Positions 12,294 to 21,222 of a stretch of 64,000 bases of DNA are shown piece by piece (position 1 is the stretch's first letter; every line of letters starts with the position of its first letter). The notes beneath the pieces were generated by a model. That model made no database searches and was not told where the DNA came from. It saw nothing but the letters and a program-made list of their open reading frames with translations. The stretch comes from Sordaria brevicollis (lineage: Eukaryota; Ascomycota; Sordariomycetes; Sordariales; Sordariaceae): NCBI GenBank assembly GCA_033439795.1, contig JAUTDP010000004.1, positions 62,001 through 126,000 on the forward strand, written 5' to 3'. The position numbers and the translations under genes were made by a program.

Positions 12294-12344
12294 ATAGGTC
12301 TTAGAGTGTAGGTAGAATTGTTTGGAGTGTGCGGAGGTTTTCTC
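12294..12344 (-). repeat. Right terminal inverted repeat of the RIPed element
   Basis: Reverse-complement partner of 8141-8191, same length, about 86% identical by eye. The switch from AT-rich to normal composition occurs inside this repeat. Confidence 0.75.
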
Positions 12345-13286
12345 TCCAGTACTACCAACACCTGTAATCGTGCCGTCAATTGCCGCTCAGCTGTCGGCAC
12401 AGGAACTGCAGCCAATTGGGCCGCCAATTGGAAATTCATTTCTCGCCAAAGAATTTGTTCCATTTCTTCTCTGTTACACCAAGTCAGCAATTGAACCTCG
12501 ACATGTCGCGACACCAGAAACCTACCGACATACACTATCACCATCGCGAATGTCAATATCCCCGTTCTCTCTTCCTTTCTCCACAACTAGACCATCCAGG
12601 ATCACCCCTTGGAGAGGCTTCAACCACGTCAATCCAGAGCTTAATGGACGACGACATCTGGAGATGATGGAGATGATGGAGTACCCCGCAAACTAAACAA
12701 GTTCTCAGCCCATCCCGAGCTCGAAACCAACGCGACAAAGGCCCGATAGAAGATGCGGAGTTTGCGGGGATGTCGACAAGTGGTTCGCGGGGAAAAACTG
12801 GGGAAAGAAACTGGAGATGGTGGATGACAAGGAAAGGGATTGGATGGAGGGAAAAAGTCACACAACACCATGGCCATCATCGACGACAACGACAACGTGT
12901 GGTTGCTCGGTGGGGGGTTGACAGCCTATGACCCCTTTGTTGTTCCCCCACGTATCCCACACTTCCCCAGCTCTCCCCACGCCAAGTTCATCCACTCTGG
13001 CTGACCATTTTGTAGCCGAGACCAGGGATTCCATGCCAACGACCAGTTGTAAAGATCTCACGTGGCATCGAATTGTCAACCGAGGACGAGGAAAAGACAA
13101 GAAGACAAAAACATTACCCCGCATTGTCCAATCTGCTCTCTCGAAGCAGTTGACGACGACAACGACAACGAGGCCTCAACACCAACCGTTGGCAGCCCCT
13201 GTCTCAAGTAAACAACACCATCTCGATTATCAGATCGAGCACACTTAGCCATACACAACGATACCCCGGATAGCACCACCGCAACC
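12345..13286. other. Intergenic region upstream of the YhhN-family gene
   Basis: Normal-composition DNA without a recognisable gene. Several short frames overlap on both strands and have no protein-like features. The 3' part contains ACAACGACAACG-type repeats and is the probable promoter and leader of the gene at 13287. Confidence 0.5.
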
Positions 13287-13958
13287 ATGTCTTCCGACGC
13301 CTCCCTGGACAAAACCGTCCTAGCCGTCTCAGTCGCCTCGGCCGTCCTCTACCTCTTCCAAGTCCGCTCCAGCCCTTCCTACTCGCGCATGCTCGTCAAG
13401 ACTGCTTCCACCGCTTTGTTGTCCTACCTCTCCCACCTTCTCATCGGCCCCCAATATCTCGTCGGCGCTCTAGCCCTCGGCTCCCTTGGCGACGCCTTCC
13501 TCGCTTGGGACGGTGACCTGGCCTTTCTCTGCGGACTGTCCAGTTTCCTGGTTGCTCACATCGGCTACATCTTGCTGTTCCTGCAGTCGCAACCAGCTGC
13601 TGGCTTCCAGACTCTGCTGCAAGAAGGATGGCGCACCGCTACGGCTGGCAGCTTGATGGTGCTGGTGCCGGTTATGATCGCCATGTTGATGCCCAAGGTT
13701 GGCAAGGCCCTGAGAATCCCCGTGTTGGTCTACTCGCTGGTCATTTGTGGCATGGCCCTGACGGCATTGACGTTGGAGAACAAGAGGGTCATTGTGGGGG
13801 CCACCATGTTCACGGCGTCCGATTCGATCCTGGCTGCCGACAAGTTCTTGGTATCAAAGACGGCGGGGTATAGGGGTTTGATGCAGAGGGCTGTTTGGGT
13901 CTTGTACTATGGGGGCCAGGCCTTGATTATGCTGGGGTTTGTTGAGCCGGCGTTGTAG
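13287..13958 (+). CDS. YhhN/TMEM86-family membrane protein (lysoplasmalogenase-like)
   Basis: The protein has 223 residues and about eight hydrophobic helices, with no intron. The start has a good context (GCAACCATGTCT). Characteristic segments are ALGSLGDAFLAW (the conserved acidic residue of the family active site), LSSFLVAHIGYILLFL, and the C-terminal MFTASDSILAADKF followed by VWVLYYGGQALIMLG. Animal TMEM86 proteins hydrolyse lysoplasmalogens in the endoplasmic reticulum. Ascomycetes are not known as plasmalogen producers, so the real substrate here is open. Length matches the family. It is convergent with the xylosidase gene, 325 bases away. Confidence 0.85.
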   Translation: MSSDASLDKTVLAVSVASAVLYLFQVRSSPSYSRMLVKTASTALLSYLSHLLIGPQYLVGALALGSLGDAFLAWDGDLAFLCGLSSFLVAHIGYILLFLQSQPAAGFQTLLQEGWRTATAGSLMVLVPVMIAMLMPKVGKALRIPVLVYSLVICGMALTALTLENKRVIVGATMFTASDSILAADKFLVSKTAGYRGLMQRAVWVLYYGGQALIMLGFVEPAL

Positions 13959-14283
13959 ATGCGTCTGGTGTGATGTGGAGAATGGAGCGGTCAAGGTCTG
14001 GTCGGCAGCATGTTTCGACCCGGCTTTGGTCCGTGGATGACACCTGGTTCAAGCCGGTCTTCAATAGTTGGCTGCCAGAAAAAAGGGGTTACGAGTGACA
14101 GTCAGCAGTCAGCAGAGGTGGTTTTCAGCCCACGGCATGGAAGCATGTCAGGACTCGGTTTCGGCACAACAGAACGAAACAGCCAATTCATGGATTCAAC
14201 AATTACTCAATCATTGTCAAACTGGCTTCATTCATGTCTAACTCTCCGCAGCCCATCTACTTTCCTTTCCCCTTTTCATACCC

Positions 14284-15918
14284 CTACTCGTTATCCCTGA
14301 CATAGGCATCCGCCTCATTCTTCACCGGCCTGTACACAAAGTAGTCAAACTTGGCCTCCGCCGCCAGCCCGTTCAAGTCCGAAGCAGCAACACCAACAAA
14401 CGCACCCGTAAAGCTGCCATGCTGCTGATGTCCACCACACTCGTCCGACACAATGCTCGCATCAAACACCGGTCCAATCTTCTTCAACTCCTCGTCGTCA
14501 CTGCCCAACACCGCATAGTAGAACTGCAGCTGGTTGCCCCTGATCGTCAAGGCCAGCTTCACCTTGCCCTCGTTGGGGATCTGGACGTATGGCTCGTACG
14601 GCGTCTTGAGGTTCCCAATCGGCCATGATGCTTCCGACGACATGATGAGCAACTCCCGCTGGCCATCCGAGTGAGCCGTGACCGTCAGGTAGAAAAAGTT
14701 GTACCGGCAGTAGTACGCCGTCAAACCCGCAAACTGTCTCTCGTCGGTCGGAGAAAAGTCGATCACGGTCTCGGCATCGTAGCTGAAGTGCTCCTGTCTC
14801 CTGGCCACCAACGCCTGCTCGAACCAACTGCCAATGGCCTCCCGACCGATCAACGTCAACTTGCCGTCCTTCGTGTTGAAGATGCGCTCCGTCTCCGGCG
14901 TCCTCAACCACTGGAAATCCTTATGCAGTCCATCCTCAAAGGTATACCTCTTCTCCTCCCAATACTTGCTCTCATCCCTTTCTCCTGGCAAATCCACCCA
15001 CAGACTCGGCACCGGTCCATTCTTGACATACAGCCAGTCATCCTTCCAATAACACTCCTGAATCGCCGTCTCCCTCCCCAACACACACCTTCTGAGTTGC
15101 GTCGTCGGCCGTCCCGTCAAATGCACCAAATACGTCCTCCCATCCTCCGTCTCCACAATATCTCCATGTCCCGCCCTCTGCAGTGCCGCCCGCGGATGGT
15201 CCTTGCTCGTGAGCACGTATTTCTCCGGATGCGTCTCAAACGGTCCCCACACACTCTTGCTTCTCGCCAAAGTACAAGCATGCTCATACCCCGTCCCCCC
15301 CTCCGCAATCAACAAATAATACCACCCCGCCCTCTTATACAAATGCGGCGCCTCCGCCAACGCCAACTCCGTTCCCTTGTAAACATTCCTCCTCTCCCCC
15401 ACCAGCTTTTTCGCGACAGGATCCCACTCCTGCACCGCAATCCCCGCAAACAACGCCGGCCTCCGCCTATGATCCCACAGCATATTCACAAACCACTTCC
15501 TCCCGCTCCCCTCCTCATCATGAAACAAACTCGGATCAAACCCACTACTATTCACATAAACCGGCTCACTCCACTCCCCCGCCACGTCCTCCGCCCAAAC
15601 GATATAATTATGCGCGTCCTTGAAACTGCCATCTTTCCTCTTGACATCCGTGTAGACGAGCCAGAACTTTTCGCCGTCGTGCGATAGGCAAGGGGCCCAC
15701 ACGCCGCACGAGTCCGGGTCGCCGCGCATGTCGAGCTGGGATCTGCGGCGGAGAGGACGCGTGAGGAGGGTCCAGTTGGCTAGGTCGGTGGAGTGGTGGA
15801 TGCTGACGCCGGGGTACCATTCGAAGGTGGAGGTGGCGAGGTAGTAATTTGGGCCGACGCGGAGGATGGAGGGGTCGGGGTTGAAGCCGGGGAGGATGGG
15901 GTTTTTGACTGGGGGCAT
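14284..15918 (-). CDS. GH43 beta-xylosidase / alpha-L-arabinofuranosidase, intracellular
   Basis: The enzyme releases xylose (and possibly arabinose) from xylo-oligosaccharides. I start it at 15918 (CACCAAAATGCCC), giving 544 residues without a signal peptide. The in-frame ATG at 16074 lies about 30 bases from a TATA box and would add a low-complexity leader, so I reject it. The five-bladed propeller shows general base Asp15 in NPDPS, pKa-modulating Asp128 in SGFDPS and general acid Glu189 in LAEAPH. A C-terminal beta-sandwich domain (about 330-535) follows, including the IDFSPTDERQFAGLTAYY stretch. From memory it resembles Neurospora crassa gh43-5, an intracellular beta-xylosidase; this was not checked. 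The upstream region carries xylan and glucose-repression motifs. Confidence 0.93.
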   Translation of the reverse strand: MPPVKNPILPGFNPDPSILRVGPNYYLATSTFEWYPGVSIHHSTDLANWTLLTRPLRRRSQLDMRGDPDSCGVWAPCLSHDGEKFWLVYTDVKRKDGSFKDAHNYIVWAEDVAGEWSEPVYVNSSGFDPSLFHDEEGSGRKWFVNMLWDHRRRPALFAGIAVQEWDPVAKKLVGERRNVYKGTELALAEAPHLYKRAGWYYLLIAEGGTGYEHACTLARSKSVWGPFETHPEKYVLTSKDHPRAALQRAGHGDIVETEDGRTYLVHLTGRPTTQLRRCVLGRETAIQECYWKDDWLYVKNGPVPSLWVDLPGERDESKYWEEKRYTFEDGLHKDFQWLRTPETERIFNTKDGKLTLIGREAIGSWFEQALVARRQEHFSYDAETVIDFSPTDERQFAGLTAYYCRYNFFYLTVTAHSDGQRELLIMSSEASWPIGNLKTPYEPYVQIPNEGKVKLALTIRGNQLQFYYAVLGSDDEELKKIGPVFDASIVSDECGGHQQHGSFTGAFVGVAASDLNGLAAEAKFDYFVYRPVKNEADAYVRDNE

Positions 15919-16100
15919 TTTGGTGGTTGTGGGTTGTCCAAGTGGATGGACGGTCGGTGGGTGGTGATGGTTGGCTGAAGTTGAGGTCGGAAGGTGGTGA
16001 AGAAGGGGCGGTTTCCGGTGTTGTTGTTGGCAGAGATGTGAGAAACTGATGGATTGCAACTTGAAAAGTCTCAAGGTGATAGAGAAGGGGACGAGTGTCT

Positions 16101-16107
16101 TTTTATA
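16101..16107 (-). promoter_or_regulatory. TATA box of the GH43 gene
   Basis: TATAAAA on the minus strand, about 185 bases before the ATG at 15918. It supports the downstream start, because transcription would begin at or after the upstream ATG at 16074. Confidence 0.55.
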
Positions 16108-16205
16108 CGGTCATGTTTGTCACCGTCACCGGCTATGGTCATTCTCCAAGACCTCAAGTGTGGGGTTGAAGGAAGGATGGAAGATGTCCGGGTAAAATGA
16201 CCTTT

Positions 16206-16225
16206 CCCCGCGGGGCAATTTAGCC
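16206..16225. promoter_or_regulatory. Candidate CRE-1 site adjoining an XLR-1/XlnR-type site
   Basis: A palindromic CCCCGCGGGG (16206-16215) contains the SYGGRG carbon-repressor motif on both strands. Four bases further on, 16219-16225 reads GGCTAAA on the minus strand, the XlnR/XLR-1 core. The pair lies about 300 bases upstream of a xylosidase, which is where xylan induction and glucose repression would act. The sites are known consensus motifs; function here is inferred. Confidence 0.5.
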
Positions 16226-17747
16226 GGACGGGACATGGAGCTGTCCATGTCACACGCAAGCAATGATCGACGCTACCAAGATCGCGGCATTGCGGGATGC
16301 GGGGATGGCACAGTCATTATGGAGAGCAATCGGAGTTCGGAAAATGGGGTAGGTATCATTGTTCTCGGTCTATTGACACACCGAAGTTTGACGTCTACTT
16401 CTATCATCTCCATCCGCTCAAAACTCATGACACCTCCTCTCAACCCCAGGTAGTTCCTGCCTCGGATTTGCATCCCCAGCCAACATACTCATTCGGTCTT
16501 ATATCCGAGTGAAGCTCCCATCGGTCATAGCCATTACCCGGTAACTCGACTGGCGGGACGTAGACCTCGACTGCCGGTGAGTCGATGGGAAGTTCCTTCT
16601 TCGGTTCATAGGATTGATGTGGTGGCTCTTGCCCCTGAACAGGATCTTCGACGGAAGACGACGCTCCAGCTGCGTTCTTCATTTTTTTTCCCTTCTTCTC
16701 CTGATCAACCAACCGCCAATGACGCCTATCACAACGACGCAACCGCCTACGATACCGCCTGCCACAGCCCCGGTGCTTGACTTGGAATCCTTTTTGCTGT
16801 CACCCGTGTTCCATTATCATCCGAGGAACCACCACCTCCGCTACCGCCAGATGACGGTTTACATATCAGAAGAATTCGGCTCATCAGCATCATCAAAGTT
16901 GACCGACGTCGCCAAAAACAACTTTTTCACCTCATCCGAATGATGAATCCCACTCGACCTTGTCCAACCCACTGCTTCAGTCAGCATACCTCTTTTGGCT
17001 GAAACAACAGATACGAAAGATCACTCACCCATCTCTGTACCACCTCTCAACCACCTCCGCATCATAACCCCCATTACTCTTCCACTCCAAGGCCGTCATA
17101 TCAAAAATGCAGGTGCCCAATCCCAATGGCAGTGGATCCTGGGTCTGCCATATCCCCAGCCATCCATCCTTTTCGTTTTGCCCGCCAATAATGATGAACT
17201 GCCGGTTGCCCATAACGGCACAAGTACCGTGGGAGTGAACCCCGTTTGATCGTTCGTTAGCCCGGAACCAGACAAATCCTGGCAGGGAGAGTGAGGATGT
17301 AGAGGTCGTCGTAGGATTCGGTGAAGCCGGCGTTGGCGCCGCCGTATAATTAGATGAATCTGTTCTGCATTAGCATTTGATCTAGGGAAGGGATAAGAGG
17401 GGAGAGAAGAGAGAGTCAGAGAGGGGAAACGGACATCTCTCAAGTCCCCCCGCCTTGCTCCATGTCCTCGCACCAGCGATACAATGTCCCATCCTCCCCA
17501 ATGGAGGCGAGCCAGTTGTCTTTTGTGAGTACCACCTCTTCGTCTCGGCATCGAAGAAGTTCAAGTTCTGAAAATCCAACAACCGATCCGGGTTGACAAT
17601 CCCTCTTGAGTCTCCCTTCCTCGTCACAGGAAGCTGATAAACGCCTCCTCCTAGGAGCATCACCACCGCCTCCTTCCCATCTTCCCCCAACCCATCAATA
17701 AAATGCGCCCGCCCCCCCCCCTCCACCGCTTCGTCGTCTTTCAACCA

Positions 17748-17768
17748 CCCCCCCCCCCCCCCCCCCCC
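17748..17768 (+). repeat. 21-base poly-C tract inside the kelch gene
   Basis: Reads as a poly-glycine run in the minus-strand kelch frame (EGWGEGGGGG...). Its length is hard to sequence and could hide another frame error. Confidence 0.8.
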
Positions 17769-18283
17769 TTCCCCCCACCCCTCCCCAAACCTCCTCCATT
17801 TTCGAGTAGCAAACTCATACTCCACCATCCCTTTCACCCTCTCCCCTTTGCCACCCCCCGTCTCCGTGCTATCTATATTCATGTTGGCATAATCCGGATC
17901 CGTCCCCCGCGTCATATGTAATCCCCCCTATACTCCACCCTTTTCCTCCTCCAGCCGCAAACGCCATACTAGCGCTTACGTTCATACCCCCCCAACACCT
18001 CCAGATTAACAGCCTCTTCCAACTCCCAAGTCCCATCCCCGGAAGAGGAACGAAAGTGACGGTAACCTTCCACACCCCCAGCCGTTTTGGACACCTCCCT
18101 CCTCCACCTTCGATAAATCCCAACCTAACTGACCTGTCCACTAAAAGATATAGAACCCTTCTTTGAGTACGCGCGGGTCGGTGGTTCCAGACTTCCAGGC
18201 GGGGACGGGGAGGTAAATGGCCAGGGCAGAGGGCGGCTGGCGTTGTTGAGTAGAGGTATTGGCGGCCCGGGATGGAGTGGATG

Positions 18284-18456
18284 AGGAAGAAGAAGAAGAA
18301 GAAGAAGAAGAAGAAGAAGGAGAAGAAGAAGAAGAAGAAGAAGCAGAAGGAGAAGAAGAAGAAGAAGAAGAAGAAGAAGAAGAAGAAGAAGAAGAAGAAG
18401 AAGAAGAAGAAGAAGAAGAAGAAGAAGAAGAAGAAGAAGAAGAAGAAGAGGAGGAG
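18284..18456 (+). repeat. (GAA)n microsatellite of about 170 bases
   Basis: Nearly pure GAA with a few GGA and CAG interruptions. On the minus strand it is TTC/TCT and lies inside the kelch gene, where one frame reads as a long serine run leading into a kelch-like segment. Homopurine tracts of this length can form triplexes and vary in copy number. Confidence 0.9.
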
Positions 18457-18869
18457 AAAAGGGGAATAGAACGAGACGGAGCGGTGCGGGTGAACCACAA
18501 GATAAAAAGGGGGAGGGAGAGGATGGAGGTTATGGGGTTTGAAGGTTTGGTCTGTCGGAGGGAGGTACACTAGGGAGGGAGAGGAAGAGGAGGAGGACCC
18601 AGGGGGGTATTGGGATAGTTCGCCGCCAGGCCGGTGAGGAAGAGGAAGAGGAAGTTGGAGAGGACTGGACGGTTGCTACCATGGAAAGGTTAGTTCTCGT
18701 GATGGGATGGATGGGAATGGGGAGGAAGAGAGAAGGGAAGAGACATACCGCGTTCGTAACCACGTCGGATAAAGTTCGAGTCGGATGGTGTGTCGGTTTG
18801 GGCGTTGACGGAGTTGGGAAGGAGTGAAGCAAGACACAGGAGTGTCAAGCTTTGCGGGAGGGAGAACAT

Positions 18870-19451
18870 CGCGAGGTCGGCGGCCAGGGGCAGAAGGGCC
18901 AAACAAAGCAACGGGAGTTGACGATGGTGGAATGCTTCACGGCAACGGCACGAGGAAGGCAACAGGAGAAAGTTTTGAGAAAAAGACTGGAGTTGAAGGA
19001 GAGAGGAATTGGAGACATGGATGGAAGGAAAGGAAGAAACATCCCTGTCCATGTCAGCTTTTGGTCAATGGTCATCCGCTAGGACCAGACAAGCTCAAGA
19101 GGTCGACTTGAGCCGATGCTACCTCAGCCAATATCACGAATTGGACCCCTAAATCTCTACCTCCTCCAGAGCACCCGAACACACTTTTCCAACGTCGTCA
19201 TTATTCTCCGGCCTTCTTCGCCCAGAAATGCTCAAAATAACAGCCCCTTTTTGCCTTCTGGTGTACCATTTCCCCCACCATCTTCACAAAAAGACGCTGC
19301 TTGACTGCTGCGAAAAAGGCTGGCCCCCAAATCGCTCAACCCCAACGGAACACCATTACCGGAGCTGACTCCTAGCCGGCGGCAACTAACCAATCAGGTT
19401 GCACCAGCGCCGTTGAGCTGTCGATCGTTAAGCGATTTGGGTTTGGGGGAG
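18870..19451. other. Intergenic region upstream of the kelch gene
   Basis: No gene recognised. Contains the probable kelch promoter and ends at the MITE target duplication. Confidence 0.45.
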
Positions 19452-19454
19452 TAA

Positions 19455-19875
19455 GGCCCAGATCGGATGCCCACCGCTGGTGGTTTGGGGAATGAAAGTT
19501 TGGCTTGAAAGTGACCTTTGGAACCGGGGTCAAAATTGGCGTCTTGGCTTACCGGCGGTGTTGTACTTTAAAAACCCGTTTTTTTGCAGCGGTACAGATT
19601 CCAGCGGTAGAGCCTTCCAGCGGTAGAAATTTGGACTGAGAAAGGTATAGCGACGTTGTATTTGAGCTTCTTGGTTGACCTTGGCGAAAGTGACATTGCT
19701 TCACCGGTACAGGAATTGACTAAGACGCCAGCCAAGGCCCTAACGCTTAGAAAGGGAAGATGTTCGTTGTAAATAACCGTTTCAAAGTTTCGCTCCGCTT
19801 CCAATACAACGAAGCCGTACCGGTGCTCTTCTGTACCGCTCCAGAAAGTCCAGCGGTGGGCATCCGATCTGGGCC
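19455..19875. mobile_element. MITE with perfect 26-bp inverted repeats and TAA target duplication
   Basis: A 421-base element has identical inverted ends at 19455-19480 and 19850-19875, beginning GGCCCAGATCGGATGCCC. TAA flanks both ends (19452-19454 and 19876-19878). A three-base TAA/TTA duplication is typical of PIF/Harbinger elements. The inside carries repeated CCAGCGGTAG-like motifs (near 19590-19630 and, inverted, near 19815-19850), which could be subterminal transposase sites. It has no transposase. Unlike the large transposons here it shows no RIP, perhaps because it is short. The minus-strand open frame 19568-19936 crosses its boundary and is not credible as a gene. Confidence 0.8.
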
Positions 19876-19878
19876 TAA

Positions 19879-20505
19879 GCCCTAACAGAGCAGGCTCGCC
19901 GGGGAGGCACAGCGGTGTTGGAGGTTTGGGTAACAAGCGCCAAGTGCGATGTTGATGTTGTGGTACAGGATGGGTGCGAGGGGGCCAGTGAGGATGTCAA
20001 GTGGAAAGTTGGAGGATGAGGCGTAGTAGGGCATGGACTGGAGGTTGCACAGGAGGAACAGGAATAGCGATGGTGGGATGGAGGTGTTACACAAGGGAAA
20101 GGGGTGGTGGTGATATGAAAAGGAAGATTCCCGAGACGGTTCGTATGAAAACATGAAGCTTCGAGGGGCGGAGGGCTACGAGGGCATGAAGATGTCTTAA
20201 CACTAATGGTTCAAGATTTGCTAACAGAGGACATGGACCTACAGATGAACTGGGCTCAACCTCCACGACAACCACACGACCGACACTCTCTTTCCGCTGA
20301 CAAGTCCGACGACTTCCTCCTTCCAAAGCCTCTACGCCACCAGTCTTCAGCAAGAACGCCAATTAGTCCTAAACACCACATGAACACTGCCATCGAACGA
20401 ATCGACCTACATATCATACATCGTATCAGCCATTTGTCATCTTTTTCCATTTCCTCTTCCTCAAGACCTCGATATTGGATCACAAGCGCCTCGTGCCGCG
20501 TGCGG
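19879..20505. other. Intergenic region downstream of the DUF4360 gene
   Basis: No gene is recognised. Short frames on both strands have no protein-like character. Confidence 0.45.
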
Positions 20506-21222
20506 TTAACACCTCTCCCACCGAATCACAATCCTCCACGGATTACTCACCGTCATGATGCCCTTCTTGGGGCTCGTAATCGGCGTGATTCTCACTTCGG
20601 AATTGACGTTCAAGATGGCCGTCGACGCGCCGCACCGGCTCCACGACTGCACGCCCACGCCCGCCAGCATGGAGTAGTTGTCGTCGTAAGGGCTGGCCAG
20701 GTTCTTCTGGAAGACGACTTCCTGGCTGGAGTCTCCAGAGAAGGTGTACCCGGCGCGGCAGGTGCCGGTTTGGCCCTCGGCGAGGGAGGCGTAGCCGATG
20801 AAGCGCGTTTCGATGATTGACATTCTGCAAGGGCTGTCAGTAAACTACCTCTATTTGGGATGGGGTAAAGGGGGTGGTGGGGGAAGGAGGAAAACCGGGA
20901 AGGGGGGAAGTGGAATTTGAAGGGAAGGAACGCACTGGAACCCCTGAGGAAACTGCAAGTTGATGCTCACGCGACAGTTCTTCCTCGCATCAGTGGCGGA
21001 AGAGCCAGGACCGACCGACACGGCATACTGGTCGAACGAGACGTCAAAGATGGTGCCGGTTGCGTCGATGTTGACCCAGGCGTGGCCGGCTGGGCAACCG
21101 GAGCCGATGGCGCTGACGCTGATGATCTTGACGTCGGAGGGAGAGGGGGCGGGAGGGACGAGGACTTGGCCCACGGGGATGGCGGCGGCGGCGCTGATGA
21201 AGAGGGCTAGGAGGGAACGCAT
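20506..21222 (-). CDS. Secreted DUF4360-family protein
   Basis: Exon 1 is 21222-20936 and exon 2 is 20824-20506, joined in phase 2 across a 111-bp intron (GTGCGT donor, CCTTGCAG acceptor), giving 201 residues. The start at 21222 begins a signal peptide (MRSLLALFISAAAAIPVG); an ATG six codons upstream is in the same frame. The mature protein has the family pattern: GSGCPAGHAWVNI near the N-terminus, FDQYAVSVGPG, RKNCRVSINLQFPQGFQ, then FIGYASLAEGQTGTCRAGY and SWSRCGAS, with paired cysteines expected to form disulfides. DUF4360 proteins occur in fungi and bacteria and their role is unknown. The protein probably acts outside the cell. Confidence 0.85.

Larger units (their letters stand above)
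8141..12344. mobile_element. RIP-degraded transposon with 51-bp terminal inverted repeats
   Basis: An extremely AT-rich block of 4.2 kb is bounded by imperfect inverted repeats, 8141-8191 and 12294-12344. Both start GAGAAAACCTCCGCACAC and match at about 44 of 51 positions. The outer ends keep normal composition, while the inside is full of TTA, ATA and stop codons, as RIP leaves behind. Six bases just outside each end are similar (CAGCAC left, CAGTAC right) and could be a target duplication that differs by a C/T change. Two short open frames (10333-10521 and 11770-11967) are residual codons that I cannot assign to a transposase. The inverted ends favour a DNA transposon; the superfamily is unknown. 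Confidence 0.7.
16440..18869 (-). pseudogene. Kelch-repeat, single-pass membrane protein with several frame breaks
   Basis: Exon 1 (18869-18749) encodes a signal peptide (MFSLPQSLTLLCLASLLPNS, cleaved after VNA) and SNFIRRGYER, then a GTATGT intron. Kelch-like pieces follow in different frames: a TTDPRVLKEGFYIF strand near 18150, WELEEAVNLEVLGGYER near 18000, GKGWSIGGI near 17945, VEYEFATRKW near 17830, DAETKRWYSQK near 17555, and FIIIGGQNEKDGW plus CIFDMTALEW near 17100-17200. A transmembrane helix (GAVAGGIVGGCVVVIGVIGG) near 16735 is followed by a cytoplasmic tail ending at 16440. Consecutive pieces are out of frame at homopolymers, including an 8-A run at 16682-16689 and G runs near 17935 and 17980. 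This is either a decayed gene or a gene with sequencing errors. The first kelch blade could not be found intact. Confidence 0.65.

Noticed and set aside
14671..15687. 338-residue plus-strand frame opposite the GH43 gene
   Set aside because: It is the antisense shadow of a well-supported xylosidase and is rich in Arg/His/Pro, as expected from GC-rich codons read backwards.
18259..18573. Open frames encoding poly-Glu or poly-Lys proteins
   Set aside because: They are translations of the GAA microsatellite in different frames and have no other coding support.
19568..19936. 122-residue minus-strand frame over the MITE
   Set aside because: It crosses the right end of the MITE, so it cannot be an old conserved gene; no family features.
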